Positions 36,494 through 46,883 of a stretch of 64,000 nucleotides of DNA are shown in pieces. The stretch is taken from positions 15,504-79,503 of the forward strand of contig NZ_JACARC010000021.1 in the NCBI RefSeq assembly GCF_013386825.1, in the 5' to 3' direction. The stretch is from Pseudomonas sp. IPO3778. Lineage in GTDB: Bacteria; Pseudomonadota; Gammaproteobacteria; Pseudomonadales; Pseudomonadaceae. Position 1 is the stretch's first letter. Every line of letters begins with the position of its first letter. The notes beneath the pieces are model-generated. The model ran no database searches, had not been told where the DNA came from, and was given only the letters and a program-made list of their open reading frames with translations. Both the position numbers and the translations under genes were made by a program.

Positions 36494-36584
36494 ATGTGGG
36501 AGCGGGCTTGCTCGCGAAGGCGGTGTGTCAGCCGTGCATCCGGTGGCTGAATCACCGCTTTCGCGAGCAAGCCCGCTCCCACAT
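36494..36584. repeat. REP doublet, GTGGGAGCGGG family
   Basis: Inverted copies TGTGGGAGCGGGCTTGCTCG...CGAGCAAGCCCGCTCCCACA. The right arm ends 2 bases before the stop codon of the FabH-like gene, so its transcript ends in a large hairpin. Confidence 0.9.
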
Positions 36585-36586
36585 GA

Positions 36587-37708
36587 TCAGCGTTTACGCA
36601 GAATCACGCTACCAATCGAATACCCTGCACCAAACGAGCTGAGCACCGCTACAGCGCCCTTGGGCAAATCGTCCTGGTAGGTATGGAACGCGATCACCGA
36701 ACCCGCCGAGCTGGTATTGGCGTAAGTATCAAGGATCACCGGCGCTTCTTCCACCGACGCCTCGCGGCCCAGCAGTTTCTTGACGATCAGGTGATTCATG
36801 CTGAGGTTGGCCTGATGCAACCAAAAGCGCTTCACATCGCCCACGTTCAGCTGGTTTTCCGTCAGGTGCTTGCCGATCAACTCGGCAACCATCGGGCAGA
36901 CATCGCGGAAGACTTTGCGGCCTTCCTGCACGAACAGCTTGTCGGGGGCACCGATGCCCTCTTCGGCCGCGCGGTTGAGGAAACCGAAGTTATTGCGGAT
37001 GTTGTTGGAGAACTTGGTCAGCAGCTTGGTGCTCACCACGTCGAACTGATGCTTGGACGTGGCGAGGTCAGCGCGCTCCAGAATCACGGCAGTGGCCGCG
37101 TCGCCAAAGATGAAGTGGCTGTCACGGTCGCGGAAGTTCAGGTGGCCGGTGCAGATCTCCGGGTTGACCATCAGGATCGCCCGAGCCTGGCCCAGCTGGA
37201 TGCTGTTGGCAGCGTTCTGGATGCCGAAGGTCGCCGAGGAGCAGGCCACGTTCATGTCAAAGCCAAAACCCTGGATGCCCAGCGCTTCCTGGACTTCGAT
37301 GGCAATCGCCGGGTATGCCCGTTGCAGATTCGAACAGGCGACGATCACGCCATCGATGTCGGCGGCGGTCTTGCCGGCGCGCTGCAAGGCTTGCTCGGCA
37401 GCACCGATGGCCATCTGGCAGAGGATCGACCACTCGTCGTTGGAACGCTCGGGCAGGCGGGGCGCCATGCGCTGCGGGTCGAGGATGCCGGCCTTGTCCA
37501 TGACAAAGCGGCTCTTGATGCCCGAGGCCTTTTCGATAAAGGCGGCGCTGGACTCGGTCAGTGCCTGCACGTCACCGCGTTCGATGGCTGCGGCGTTATC
37601 CAGGTTGAACTGTTGCACGTAAGCATTGAAAGACTGCACCAGCTCTTCGTTGGAGATGCTGTTGGCCGGGGTGTACAGGCCTGTGCCGCTGATGACGACG
37701 TTATGCAC
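36587..37708 (-). CDS. Beta-ketoacyl-ACP synthase III family protein (FabH2-like)
   Basis: A 373-residue thiolase-fold enzyme of the KAS III group. The triad is Cys156 (NVACSSATFG), His298 (LHQANLSMN) and Asn331 (YANTSSAGS). It is longer than E. coli FabH (about 317) because of an insertion around residues 25-60, as in the PA3333 (FabH2) type, which may prefer longer or special acyl donors. It condenses an acyl-CoA with malonyl-ACP. No other fatty-acid gene adjoins it, so its product may be a special lipid or signal. The strong dyad at 37744-37761 lies just upstream. Confidence 0.9.
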   Translation of the reverse strand: MHNVVISGTGLYTPANSISNEELVQSFNAYVQQFNLDNAAAIERGDVQALTESSAAFIEKASGIKSRFVMDKAGILDPQRMAPRLPERSNDEWSILCQMAIGAAEQALQRAGKTAADIDGVIVACSNLQRAYPAIAIEVQEALGIQGFGFDMNVACSSATFGIQNAANSIQLGQARAILMVNPEICTGHLNFRDRDSHFIFGDAATAVILERADLATSKHQFDVVSTKLLTKFSNNIRNNFGFLNRAAEEGIGAPDKLFVQEGRKVFRDVCPMVAELIGKHLTENQLNVGDVKRFWLHQANLSMNHLIVKKLLGREASVEEAPVILDTYANTSSAGSVIAFHTYQDDLPKGAVAVLSSFGAGYSIGSVILRKR

Positions 37709-37743
37709 GGTCGTTCCTCTAAATCTGTTCAGGCAGAAGGGTA

Positions 37744-37761
37744 TTGGTACCGTCGTACCAA
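37744..37761. promoter_or_regulatory. Perfect 18-bp dyad, candidate operator of the FabH-like gene
   Basis: TTGGTACCGTCGTACCAA: two perfect 7-base arms and a 4-base centre, 36-53 bases upstream of the minus-strand start. The size and symmetry are those of TetR-family operators, and the distance would place it over the promoter. No TetR gene lies nearby. Confidence 0.55.
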
Positions 37762-37922
37762 ACCGTAAGTAGTTCTATGCCGCCCAGCGGCCTTCAAACT
37801 GGTAACGCTTTATTCCATCGCGCCATGGCTGCACCAGCCCAACTCGACGATCCCGGCATTTATAACCGCGAAGTTTGCCACAACATCGGAAACTTGGCGC
37901 CTATCCCGCACAAACACCTTAC

Positions 37923-38045
37923 CTGTGGCGAGCGAGCTTGCTCGCGCTGGGTCGCGAAGCGGCCCCAATAAAGTTACCCGGGTGTTTCAGAGAGACCTTA
38001 TGGGGCTGCTTCGCAGCCCAGCGCGAGCAAGCTCGCTCGCCACAG
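37923..38045. repeat. REP doublet, CTGTGGCGAGCGAGC family
   Basis: Inverted copies CTGTGGCGAGCGAGCTTGCT...AGCAAGCTCGCTCGCCACAG around an inner dyad with GGGGCTGCTTCGCAGCCC. It is the same family as the element at 11483 and lies just beyond the hrpA stop. Confidence 0.9.
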
Positions 38046-38063
38046 TTGCTTGCCGCACGTCGG

Positions 38064-41000
38064 TCACGCCTCGACCTGGCTCCATTGCTTGCTCAAACGC
38101 TTGTCGGAAATCGGTACCTTGGTGCCCAACTGCTGGGCAAACAACGACACCCGGTATTCCTCCAACCACCAGCGATACAGCTCCAGTTGAGGGTCGCGCT
38201 TGCCTTCCTGGGCGTGTTTGTTCAGGCGGTTCTGATACTGGCTCCACAGGCCGCCCAACTCGGTACTCCAGACCCGATCTTTCTGCACCTGACTCGGCAA
38301 CTTCTCCAGGCGCAACTCGATGGCCTTGAGAAAACGTGGCAGCTCCTTGAACCATTGCGCGGGGGTTTCCCGCACGAAACCGGGGTACACCAGGTTGCTC
38401 AGTTGCTGCTTGATGTCATTGAGAGCCACGGCCTGGGCCAAGTCTATCTTGCCCTTGAAGCGTTTTTGCAGGCCATGCCACAGTTTCAGGATGTCGAGGG
38501 TCAGGCGCGCCTGGCGCTCGGCATGCTCGGTCCAACTGCCGCGCTTGCGCTCGGCCAGGGCTGCCAGGCCGGCGCCATCCCGCGGCAGGCTGGCTTCGCC
38601 CTCCAGCACGCAGCTGTCGAGGCTGGCCAACAGAATGTCTTCCACCAGCGCCTCGATGCGCCCCAGTTCGCGGTACATCAGCCCCAACTCGGTCAGGCCG
38701 GGCAACTTGCCCCGCAGGAATTTTGCCGGCTCGGCCAATTGCTGCAACAGCAGGCGCTGCAAGGCTCGACGGTGCTGGAACTCGGCCTCGGCGGCCGTGG
38801 AGAAACGCCCTTCCTTGACCGTGCCATTTTCCTCCACCAATGCCGGATACACCGTCATCGACAGCCCGGCGATGTTTTGCTGGGTTTTCTCGGCCACCGC
38901 CGCGAACACCTTGGCCTCCACCGGCTGCTGGCTTTTCGCGGTCTGCGGCACCGCCAACGCGGCCTGGCTGGCCTCGGCGAAACGTGCGGTCAACTCGGCC
39001 AGGTCGCGGCCTTCGCCGAGGAACTTGCCCTGGCCGTCGACCACTTCCAGGTTCATCTTCAGGTGGTTTTCCACCTGCTGCGCGGCCTCCGCCCAGGCTT
39101 CATCAGTCACCCGTGCGCCGGTCATGCGCAACAACTCGCGCCCCAAGGCCTGGGGCAACGAGCCCTGGCCGAACTCGATGCGCTGCAACGCCGCCTTGAC
39201 GAAATCCGGCACCGGCACGAAGTTCTTGCGCAGGGCCTTGGGCAAGTTGCGCACCAGGGCAATGCACTTGGCCTCGATCACACCCGGCACCAGCCATTCC
39301 AGGCGCTCGGGCGGCAACGCCGGCAACAGGGGCGCCGGCACACGCAAGGTCACGCCATCCCGGGGATGGTTGGGCTCGAAGTGATAACTCAAGGCCAGGG
39401 CCAGGTCGCCCAAGTGCAACGTGTCGGGGTAATGGGCGGCGGTGACTTCACTGGCCTCCCGGGCCAGCACGTCTTCTTCGCGCATGATCAGCAGTTGCGG
39501 GTCTTTCTGGCTGTTGACCTTGTACCAACTGTCGAAGGTCGCCGTCTGGTGAATCTCGGCCGGCAGGCGCGCATCGTAGAAGGCGTACAGGGTTTCTTCG
39601 TCCGCCAGGATGTCGCGTCGGCGGGCCTTGGCTTCCAGCTCGTCGAGCTGTTCCAGCAGTTGCTGGTTGGCCGTCAGGCATCGAGCCCGGGACTGGATCT
39701 CGCCGCGCACCAGGCCTTCGCGGATAAACAGCTCGCGGGACGTCACCGGATCAATCGGCCCGTAATGCACTGGCCGGCGACCGACGATGATCAACCCGAA
39801 CAGGGTGATCTGCTCAAACGCCACCACTTGGCCGCGCTTCTTCTCCCAATGGGGTTCGAAGTGGTTTTTCTTGATCAGGTGCCCGGCCAGCGGCTCGATC
39901 CAGTCGGCGTCGATCTTGGCCACCATCCGCGCATAGAGCTTGGTGGTTTCCACCAGTTCCGCTGTCATCAGCCATTGTGGACGCTTCTTGCCGATGCCCG
40001 ACGACGGGTGAATCCAGAACCGGCGCTGACGTGCGCCGAGGTAATCACCCTCTTCAGTCTTCTGGCCGATCTGGCTGAGCAGGCCGGACAGCACCGCCTT
40101 GTGCAGCTTCGGGAAATCCGCCGGTTCTTTATTGACGGTCAACTGCATGTCGCGGCAGATCAGGCTCAATTGGCGGTGGGAATCACGCCATTCCCGCAGG
40201 CGCAGGTAATTCAGGAAGTTCTTGCGGCACCAGTTACGCAATGGGCTGGCGGTCAATTCCAGGCGTTGTTCTTCAAAACCACGCCACAGGTTCACCAACC
40301 CGGCGAAGTCCGAATCCGGGTCCTTCCATTGGGCGTGAGCCTGGTCGGCGGCTTGCTGGCGCTCCGGCGGGCGCTCGCGCGGGTCCTGGATCGACATGGC
40401 GCTGGCGACGATCAGCACTTCCTGCAAGCTGCCGAGCTTGGCGGCTTCCAGCAACATGCGACCCATGCGTGGGTCCACCGGCAAACGCGCCAGTTGGCGG
40501 CCCAACGGCGTCAACTGGCTGTTGCGGTCGACGGCCGACAACTCTTGCAGCAGGTTGAAACCGTCGCTGATCGCCTTGCCATCCGGCGGCTCGATAAACG
40601 GGAAGTCGGTGATCTCGCCCAGGCGCAGGTGCAGCATCTGCAGGATCACGGCCGCAAGGTTGGTGCGCAGAATCTCGGGGTCGGTAAATTCCGGGCGCCC
40701 GATAAAGTCTTCTTCGCTGAACAGGCGCACGCAAATGCCCGGTTCGACCCGCCCGCACCGGCCTTTACGCTGGTTGGCGCTGGCCTGGGAAATCGCCTCG
40801 ATCGGCAAGCGCTGGACCTTGGCCCGGTAGCTGTAGCGGCTGATGCGCGCGGTGCCGCTGTCGATCACATACCGAATGCCTGGCACCGTCAGCGAGGTTT
40901 CCGCGACGTTGGTTGCCAGCACCACACGCCGGCCCGGGTGCGACTGGAAAATCCGCTGCTGCTCGGCCGGTGAAAGGCGCGCATACAACGGCAGGATTTC

Positions 41001-41975
41001 AGTGTGCTTGAGCTGGGCCTTGCGCAGCATGTCGGCGGCATCGCGAATCTCGCGCTCGCCCGGCAGGAACACCAGCACATCGCCGGGGCTCTTGCGCTCG
41101 CTGCGTTCAAATGCAGCGATTTCATCGAGGGTGGCGAGGATCGCCTGGTCGACGGTCAGGTCGTCCTCGACGCGGTTGCCCTCCTCGTCCTGCTCCAGGG
41201 TCAGCGGGCGGTACCAGGTTTCCACCGGGAACGTGCGGCCCGACACCTCGACAATCGGCGCATCGTCGAAGTGCTTGGAAAAGCGCTCCAGGTCGATGGT
41301 GGCCGAGGTGATGATGACTTTGAGGTCCGGACGTCGGGGCAACAGGGTTTTCAGGTAGCCCAGCAGGAAGTCGATGTTCAGGCTGCGTTCGTGGGCTTCG
41401 TCGACGATGATCGTGTCGTAGCGTTCGAGGTAGCGGTCGTTCTGGGTTTCGGCCAGCAGGATGCCGTCGGTCATCAGCTTGATCAGGGTGTTGGAATCGC
41501 TCTGATCCTCAAACCGCACCTGGTAACCCACCAGTGACCCCAGCGGCGTCGCCAACTCTTCCGCGACCCGGCTCGCCACGCTGCGCGCCGCAATCCGCCG
41601 CGGCTGGGTATGGCCGATCAGGCCGTATTGGCCACGGCCGATTTCCAGGCAGATCTTCGGCAACTGGGTGGTTTTACCCGAACCGGTCTCACCGGCAATG
41701 ATCAGCACCTGATGCTTGAGCAGCGCGGCCTTGATCTCATCGCGCTTGGCGGCGATCGGCAGGCTGTCGTCGTAGCGAATCACCGGCAGGCTGGCGCGCC
41801 GCGCCGTCACCTGGGCGCAGGAGGCCTGCATCCGCGTCACCCACTGCGCCAGTTTTTCCTCATCGGGTTTCTTGCGCAGCTCAAGCAGCTGCCGCCGCAA
41901 GCGGTGGCGGTCGGCGAGCATGGCGTGATCGAGGTTTTTCAGCAGTTGGTCGATAGCGGGCGCTTGGTCAGTCAT
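38064..41975 (-). CDS. hrpA: ATP-dependent RNA helicase HrpA
   Basis: A 1303-residue DEAH-box helicase. Near the N terminus are Walker [14 protein letters not shown], then [17 protein letters not shown] (the DEAH motif), SATID and [12 protein letters not shown], followed by the HA2 and OB-fold regions and a long DUF3418 C-terminal part. The length matches E. coli HrpA. It acts in mRNA processing and in rescuing stalled ribosomes in E. coli. It is a stand-alone gene with a REP element behind it. Confidence 0.97.
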   Translation of the reverse strand: MTDQAPAIDQLLKNLDHAMLADRHRLRRQLLELRKKPDEEKLAQWVTRMQASCAQVTARRASLPVIRYDDSLPIAAKRDEIKAALLKHQVLIIAGETGSGKTTQLPKICLEIGRGQYGLIGHTQPRRIAARSVASRVAEELATPLGSLVGYQVRFEDQSDSNTLIKLMTDGILLAETQNDRYLERYDTIIVDEAHERSLNIDFLLGYLKTLLPRRPDLKVIITSATIDLERFSKHFDDAPIVEVSGRTFPVETWYRPLTLEQDEEGNRVEDDLTVDQAILATLDEIAAFERSERKSPGDVLVFLPGEREIRDAADMLRKAQLKHTEILPLYARLSPAEQQRIFQSHPGRRVVLATNVAETSLTVPGIRYVIDSGTARISRYSYRAKVQRLPIEAISQASANQRKGRCGRVEPGICVRLFSEEDFIGRPEFTDPEILRTNLAAVILQMLHLRLGEITDFPFIEPPDGKAISDGFNLLQELSAVDRNSQLTPLGRQLARLPVDPRMGRMLLEAAKLGSLQEVLIVASAMSIQDPRERPPERQQAADQAHAQWKDPDSDFAGLVNLWRGFEEQRLELTASPLRNWCRKNFLNYLRLREWRDSHRQLSLICRDMQLTVNKEPADFPKLHKAVLSGLLSQIGQKTEEGDYLGARQRRFWIHPSSGIGKKRPQWLMTAELVETTKLYARMVAKIDADWIEPLAGHLIKKNHFEPHWEKKRGQVVAFEQITLFGLIIVGRRPVHYGPIDPVTSRELFIREGLVRGEIQSRARCLTANQQLLEQLDELEAKARRRDILADEETLYAFYDARLPAEIHQTATFDSWYKVNSQKDPQLLIMREEDVLAREASEVTAAHYPDTLHLGDLALALSYHFEPNHPRDGVTLRVPAPLLPALPPERLEWLVPGVIEAKCIALVRNLPKALRKNFVPVPDFVKAALQRIEFGQGSLPQALGRELLRMTGARVTDEAWAEAAQQVENHLKMNLEVVDGQGKFLGEGRDLAELTARFAEASQAALAVPQTAKSQQPVEAKVFAAVAEKTQQNIAGLSMTVYPALVEENGTVKEGRFSTAAEAEFQHRRALQRLLLQQLAEPAKFLRGKLPGLTELGLMYRELGRIEALVEDILLASLDSCVLEGEASLPRDGAGLAALAERKRGSWTEHAERQARLTLDILKLWHGLQKRFKGKIDLAQAVALNDIKQQLSNLVYPGFVRETPAQWFKELPRFLKAIELRLEKLPSQVQKDRVWSTELGGLWSQYQNRLNKHAQEGKRDPQLELYRWWLEEYRVSLFAQQLGTKVPISDKRLSKQWSQVEA

Positions 41976-42045
41976 CAGGTACGCAAAGGTCGTCTATTTA
42001 TGCAGGGGGCGGATTGTCGCAGAAAAGCGCCGCCACGCGCTCCCC

Positions 42046-43770
42046 TCATTCATTGTCCAGACCCTTGCGCCGGTAGGGAAACACATCAATCACCTTGCCG
42101 GCACGAATCGCGTCTTGCAGGCCTTTCCAATAGTCGGCGTTGTACAACTCGCCGTGCAGTTCGTCGAACAGCCGGCGCTGGCCGGCATCGGCAAACAGGA
42201 ACGGCGGAAATTCCTCCGGAAACACATCCAGCGGGCCGATGGAATACCAGGGCTCGGAAGCCATTTCATCTTCCGGGGTGCGCGGGGCCGGGATATGGCG
42301 GAAGTTGGCCTCGGTGAGGAAGCAGATTTCGTCATAGTCGTAGAACACCACACGACCGTGGCGGGTGACGCCAAAGTTCTTCAGCAACATGTCGCCGGGG
42401 AAGATGTTCGCCGCCGCCAACTGTTTGATCGCCAGGCCGTAGTCTTCCAGAGCTTCGCGCACCTGGGCTTCGTTGGCGTTTTCGAGATAGAGGTTGAGCG
42501 GGGTCATGCGCCGTTCGGTCCAGCAGTGGCGGATCAGCACGGTGTCGCCTTCCACCTCGACGGTGCCGGCGGCGACCTCAAGCAACTCGGCCAGGCACTC
42601 GGGCTCGAATTTGCTCAACGGAAAGCGGAAGTCGGCGAACTCCTGGGTGTCGGCCATACGCCCGACCCGGTCGACACTTTTTACCAGCCGGTACTTCTCG
42701 ATCACGGTGGCGCGGTTGACGTTTTTCGACGGCGAAAACCGGTCCTTGATGATCTTGAACACGGTGTTGAAGCCCGGCAGGGTAAACACGCTCATGACCA
42801 TGCCGCGCACGCCCGGGGCCATGATGAACTGATCATCAGTGGTGGCGAGGTGGTTGATCAACGCCCGGTAGAACTCGGATTTGCCGTGTTTGTAGAAGCC
42901 GATGGAGGTGTACAACTCGGCGATGTGCTTGCCCGGCAGGATGCGCTTGAGGAAGCCGATAAACTCCGCCGGCACCGGCACATCCACCATGAAATAGGAG
43001 CGGGTGAACGAGAAGATGATCGACACATCGGCCTCGTCGGTGATCAACGCGTCGATCTGGATGCCGCGCCCTTCGCGGTGCAACAGCGGGATCACCAGCG
43101 GCCATTGCTCGTCACGGGTGTAGATGCGCCCTACGAGGTACGCGCCTTTGTTGCGGTACAGCACCGAGGAAAACAGCTCGACGTTGAGGTCCGGGTCTTT
43201 GCACACCCAGTCCGGCAGGTTTTCGCGCAATTGCGCTTCCAGGCGGCGCAGGTCGGCGGGCAAGTCGGCGTAGGGTTCACTGAAGCGGTAGTCGGCAAAA
43301 ACCTGCTCCAGCATGCCCCCCAGTTTGCCGCCGGGCTTGTAGGTGCGGGTTTGCGCGGCCCTGGCGCGGCGCAGGCTCGGCCGGGTGGTATGGATGAACA
43401 TGCAGCCGTCGCTGATCAGGTCGTGGCTGAACAGGCCGCAAAACGTCGAGTTGTACCAGGTCTCGGACAGCTCATCATCGAACCGCAGGTCGATCAGGCT
43501 GATGTAGGCGCTTTTCACCTGCGGCCAGACGCAAATATCAAGCAAAACGCCCTCATCGAAAGCCTCCCGCAGCCGCGCGGTGACTTCACTGACCTTGTCT
43601 TCATACAGGCTGATGCGCGCAGCCGAAGCCGCCTGCCCTTGCTGCCACTGCGCCTTTTCGAAACGTTCCCGCGCGCCGTCGGTGATCTGGCGGAAGTGCT
43701 CGCGGTAGTCATCGAAGCCGTCGAGGATCATCTGTGCAATGTCGAGGGCGGGCGTTGGCTGCGGCATTTG
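42046..43770 (-). CDS. aceK: Isocitrate dehydrogenase kinase/phosphatase
   Basis: A 574-residue bifunctional enzyme that phosphorylates and dephosphorylates isocitrate dehydrogenase, steering carbon between the Krebs cycle and the glyoxylate shunt. The ATP loop segment [17 protein letters not shown] and the kinase signatures [20 protein letters not shown] and [12 protein letters not shown] are intact. I chose [12 protein letters not shown] as the start. Unlike in E. coli it is not next to aceBA, which is normal for Pseudomonas. Length and motifs leave little doubt. Confidence 0.96.
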   Translation of the reverse strand, partial: QMPQPTPALDIAQMILDGFDDYREHFRQITDGARERFEKAQWQQGQAASAARISLYEDKVSEVTARLREAFDEGVLLDICVWPQVKSAYISLIDLRFDDELSETWYNSTFCGLFSHDLISDGCMFIHTTRPSLRRARAAQTRTYKPGGKLGGMLEQVFADYRFSEPYADLPADLRRLEAQLRENLPDWVCKDPDLNVELFSSVLYRNKGAYLVGRIYTRDEQWPLVIPLLHREGRGIQIDALITDEADVSIIFSFTRSYFMVDVPVPAEFIGFLKRILPGKHIAELYTSIGFYKHGKSEFYRALINHLATTDDQFIMAPGVRGMVMSVFTLPGFNTVFKIIKDRFSPSKNVNRATVIEKYRLVKSVDRVGRMADTQEFADFRFPLSKFEPECLAELLEVAAGTVEVEGDTVLIRHCWTERRMTPLNLYLENANEAQVREALEDYGLAIKQLAAANIFPGDMLLKNFGVTRHGRVVFYDYDEICFLTEANFRHIPAPRTPEDEMASEPWYSIGPLDVFPEEFPPFLFADAGQRRLFDELHGELYNADYWKGLQDAIRAGKVIDVFPYRRKGLDNE

Positions 43771-44179
43771 GGAAACCTCTGCGGGCATTTGGAGTGAGCT
43801 GAGCTTAGCCAGTGTGCGGGAACAGGAGAAGGGTCATTTTCTGTTCACTGCTGTACAGCTTTGTTCATTTTGTACATTTATTTTCAATTTTATTAATTCG
43901 ACCATTCGGTCAATAAAAATCCCGAAAGTCATCTTGACCCCGTCAACCGTTTCCCCTGAAGGCCTTTAACGACGGGCTTCGCCCGGGCGCCGTCGGGAAA
44001 ACCGAGTTTTTGCTCTAGCACGCCGGACGCCGCGTCCTTTTCGAGTATTGGATCCAACGTAAGGGAAACCCTGATTACCTTAAGTAGTAGCACTTTGCTA
44101 TATAGCGCGCCCTCTCCCACCCTAACAAGGTCAGAAGACCGATCCGGGAACACGTTCTAATCGACCAAGGAGCATTGAG
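43771..44179. other. 409-base intergenic region with dyads and hairpins
   Basis: The left half is A+T rich with a GCTGTACAGC palindrome (about 43850-43859) and a 19-base dyad ATTCGACCATTCGGTCAAT (43896-43914). The right half (43930-44160) is G+C rich with several short hairpins: GGGCTTCGCCC, GGACGCCGCGTCC, AGGGAAACCCT and GGTCAGAAGACC, and TCGGGAAAACCGA followed by five T residues. No coding frame with a start and ribosome site is convincing. The region holds the promoters of aceK and the chemoreceptor and possibly a structured leader RNA. Confidence 0.5.
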
Positions 44180-45805
44180 ATGTCATTGAGGAATATGGGG
44201 ATCGGTCTGCGCGCCAGTCTGAGTTTTGGGGTTTTGGCCAGCCTGTTGATCGTGGTCGGCCTGTTTGGTTTGGGGCAAATGGCCAAGCTGCGGGAAAGCG
44301 CGCTGGTTATCGAAGAAACGTGGATGCCGAGCATTGAAAACATCCATGACAGCGCCGCCTACGTCGCCAGCATCCGCCTGGAAGCGCTGCGCTTGCTCAC
44401 CACCGATGAGTCGCGGGTGCGTGACAACAGCAAAAACCTGATCACCCGCCAACGCGGTGACCTTGACGAACTGCTGAACCGCCACGAAGCCCTCCTGAGC
44501 AACGAGCAGGAACGCGACATGCTCAAGCAGTTGAGAGCCAACGTTGCGAGCTATATGACGATCGTCGCCCAGATGATTCAAATGGTCGACCAGGACCAAC
44601 AGCAAAACGCCATGGACCTGCTCAACAGCCGCCTGGCGCCCCAAGGCGTGGTGCTCAATAAAAGCCTGGAAGACATGATCAGCTTCAACCAGAAAGGCGT
44701 GGAAGACGCCGCAGAATCGGCGGCCCAGGTGTACTACAGCGCCCAATGGATTGTCGGAGTGATCATCGTCACCGCCCTGCTGGCCACCTTATTGCTGGCC
44801 TGGCTGCTGACCCGCAGCATCACCACGCCCATTGGCCAGGCACTGACGGTGGCCCGCACCATCGCGTCCGGCGACCTGAGCCGGCCGATCATCGTGGAAG
44901 GCAAGGATGAACCGGCACAACTGCTCACGGCATTGGCCACCATGCAGACCCACCTGCAGGACACCATCCGTGGCATCAGCGAATCCTCGCAGCAGCTGGC
45001 ATCGGCGGCCGAAGAGATGAGCTCGGTGATGGAACAGAGCACCCGTGGCCTGCAGGCGCAGAACGATGAAATCGAACAGGCCGCCACTGCCGTAACCCAG
45101 ATGAGCGCGGCCGTCGATGAGGTGGCGGGCAATGCGGTGTCCAGCGCCGAAGCCTCCAAGGCCTCCGACGAAGACAGCAAGCACGGCCACTTCCAGATCA
45201 GCGAAACCATCAGCTCGATCCAGAACCTGGTGGACGAAGTACTCGGCGCCTCGACCAAGGCCGAGGGCCTGGCCGTGCAGGCCCAGGACATCAGCAAGGT
45301 GCTGGAAGTGATCCGCGGGATTGCCGGGCAGACCAACCTGCTGGCGCTCAATGCCGCGATTGAGGCGGCCCGCGCAGGCGAGGCCGGCCGCGGTTTTGCG
45401 GTGGTGGCAGACGAAGTGCGCTCCCTGGCACAGCGCACCCAGGATTCCACTGAAGAAATCGAGCAGATGATCACCGGTATCCAGCAAGGTACCCAGGACA
45501 CCGTCGGCGCCCTGAACAGCAGCGCCGAACACGCCGGCCAGACCTTGCAACGGGCCAATAGCGCGGGCAGCGCACTGGAGAAAATCACCGCGGCGATCTC
45601 CCAGATCAGCCAGCGCAACCTGGTGATCGCCAGCGCCGCCGAGCAGCAGGCACTGGTAGCCCGCGAAGTGGACCGCAGCCTGGTGAACATCCGGGATCTG
45701 TCCACGCAAACCGCCGCCGGGGCGACCCAGACCTCGGCCGCCAGCCAGGAACTGTCGCGGCTGGCGGTGGACCTCAATGCTTTGGTGACGCGTTTCGTCC
45801 TGTAA
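44180..45805 (+). CDS. Methyl-accepting chemotaxis protein
   Basis: A 541-residue chemoreceptor. Membrane segment 1 is at about 10-32 ([20 protein letters not shown]), then a four-helix-bundle periplasmic ligand domain (about 33-188), membrane segment 2 near 190-212, HAMP (about 213-265) and the signalling domain. The hairpin tip [20 protein letters not shown] and [11 protein letters not shown] are intact. No CheR/CheB tether pentapeptide ends the protein. The ligand is unknown. AAGGAG precedes the ATG. Confidence 0.94.
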   Translation: MSLRNMGIGLRASLSFGVLASLLIVVGLFGLGQMAKLRESALVIEETWMPSIENIHDSAAYVASIRLEALRLLTTDESRVRDNSKNLITRQRGDLDELLNRHEALLSNEQERDMLKQLRANVASYMTIVAQMIQMVDQDQQQNAMDLLNSRLAPQGVVLNKSLEDMISFNQKGVEDAAESAAQVYYSAQWIVGVIIVTALLATLLLAWLLTRSITTPIGQALTVARTIASGDLSRPIIVEGKDEPAQLLTALATMQTHLQDTIRGISESSQQLASAAEEMSSVMEQSTRGLQAQNDEIEQAATAVTQMSAAVDEVAGNAVSSAEASKASDEDSKHGHFQISETISSIQNLVDEVLGASTKAEGLAVQAQDISKVLEVIRGIAGQTNLLALNAAIEAARAGEAGRGFAVVADEVRSLAQRTQDSTEEIEQMITGIQQGTQDTVGALNSSAEHAGQTLQRANSAGSALEKITAAISQISQRNLVIASAAEQQALVAREVDRSLVNIRDLSTQTAAGATQTSAASQELSRLAVDLNALVTRFVL

Positions 45806-45877
45806 AACCTGCATTAACGATTGTGTCAGACAGGTCCGTGGGCAACACTTCCGCCCTTATCAAGTTGGAGTTTTTCC

Positions 45878-46774
45878 GTGAGACCTGTCGACACCCTGCA
45901 CCTGTTGGTGCTGGCCGCTATCTGGGGCGCAAGCTTTCTGTTTATGCGGATTATCGCGCCAGAAATCGGCACTATTCCTACCGCATTTTTCCGGGTCTCG
46001 ATTGCCGCCACCGGCCTGCTGGTGATCCTCGCCCTGATGCGAGTGAACTGGGACTTCCAGGGCAAGTTCAAGACGGTTCTGTTGCTGGGCGTCATCAACT
46101 CGGGCATTCCGGCGACGATGTATTCGGTGGCCGCCCAAGTGCTACCGGCCGGTTACTCGGCGATCTTCAATGCCACGACGCCGCTGATGGGCGTGCTGAT
46201 TGGCGGGCTGTTTTTCAGTGAGCGCCTGACACCGTCGAAAATCGCCGGGGTGTGCCTGGGGCTGTTTGGCGTGGGCATCCTGACCCGTGCAGGGCCGGTG
46301 GCCTTCGATACGGAACTGCTGATGGGCGCGCTGGCGTGTCTGCTGGCGACCACCTGCTATGGGTTTGCGGGCTTTTTGGCACGACGCTGGCTCGATCAGC
46401 GGGGTGGCCTGGACAGTCGGCTGGCGGCCTTGGGCAGCATGCTGGGAGCCACGCTGTTCTTGCTGCCGTTGTTTGCCTGGAGTGCCATCAGCCATCCGCC
46501 GGCCAGTTGGGGCGGCTGGTCTGTGTGGTTGTCGCTGCTGGGGCTGGGGTTGGTGTGTACGGCGTTTGCCTACATCCTGTACTTCCGCTTGCTGACGTCC
46601 ATCGGTCCGGTGAAGTCGATGACCGTGACCTTCATGATTCCGCCGTTCGGGGTGTTGTGGGGCGCGTTGCTGCTGGATGAACCGCTGTCCATGGCGCATC
46701 TGTATGGCGGGCTGTTGATTGCGGGGGCGTTGTGGCTGGTGCTGCGGCCGGGGAAATTGGCTAAATCCCTGTAG
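45878..46774 (+). CDS. EamA-family (DMT) transporter
   Basis: A 298-residue inner-membrane protein with ten hydrophobic segments in two EamA repeats. LVLAAIWGASFLFMRIIAPE at the N terminus is the usual drug/metabolite transporter start. The start is GTG behind TTGGAG. Its stop codon TAG and the codons just before it lie in a REP element (CCCTGTAGGAGC), so the gene end seems to have been set by repeat insertion. The substrate is unknown; amino-acid or metabolite export is typical of the family. Confidence 0.88.
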   Translation: MRPVDTLHLLVLAAIWGASFLFMRIIAPEIGTIPTAFFRVSIAATGLLVILALMRVNWDFQGKFKTVLLLGVINSGIPATMYSVAAQVLPAGYSAIFNATTPLMGVLIGGLFFSERLTPSKIAGVCLGLFGVGILTRAGPVAFDTELLMGALACLLATTCYGFAGFLARRWLDQRGGLDSRLAALGSMLGATLFLLPLFAWSAISHPPASWGGWSVWLSLLGLGLVCTAFAYILYFRLLTSIGPVKSMTVTFMIPPFGVLWGALLLDEPLSMAHLYGGLLIAGALWLVLRPGKLAKSL

Positions 46775-46872
46775 GAGCGAGCTTGCTCGCGATGGGCGTC
46801 AACGATAACGCGCTGTGTCTGAATGAACACGGTGCCTTGACGTTTTTCGCGAGCAAGCTTGCTCCTACAGGG
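46767..46872. repeat. REP doublet, CTGTAGGAGCGAGC family, providing a stop codon
   Basis: Inverted copies CCCTGTAGGAGCGAGCTTGC...GCAAGCTTGCTCCTACAGGG. This is a third REP family, distinct from GTGGGAGC and GTGGCGAG. Its left arm overlaps the end of the EamA gene and supplies the TAG stop. It also lies 12 bases beyond the stop of the convergent EamA gene. Confidence 0.9.
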
Positions 46873-46883
46873 GCAAGGGTTGA

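Larger units (their letters stand above)
37709..38063. other. Intergenic region between the FabH-like gene and hrpA
   Basis: It contains the 18-bp dyad described separately (37744-37761), a stretch of about 150 bases without a coding frame and a REP doublet from 37923. No RNA gene or small gene with a ribosome site is seen. Confidence 0.5.

Noticed and set aside
37875..40973. Plus-strand open frame of about 1030 codons opposite hrpA
   Set aside because: Antisense shadow of hrpA caused by high G+C codon bias; it begins in a REP element and has His/Gln/Leu-rich composition without domains.
42115..43797. Plus-strand frame opposite aceK
   Set aside because: Shadow of aceK; no start signal and no domain.
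43842..43859. LexA-type box (CTG...CAG) before aceK
   Set aside because: The spacing between CTG and CAG is 12, not 10, and the middle is not A+T alternating.
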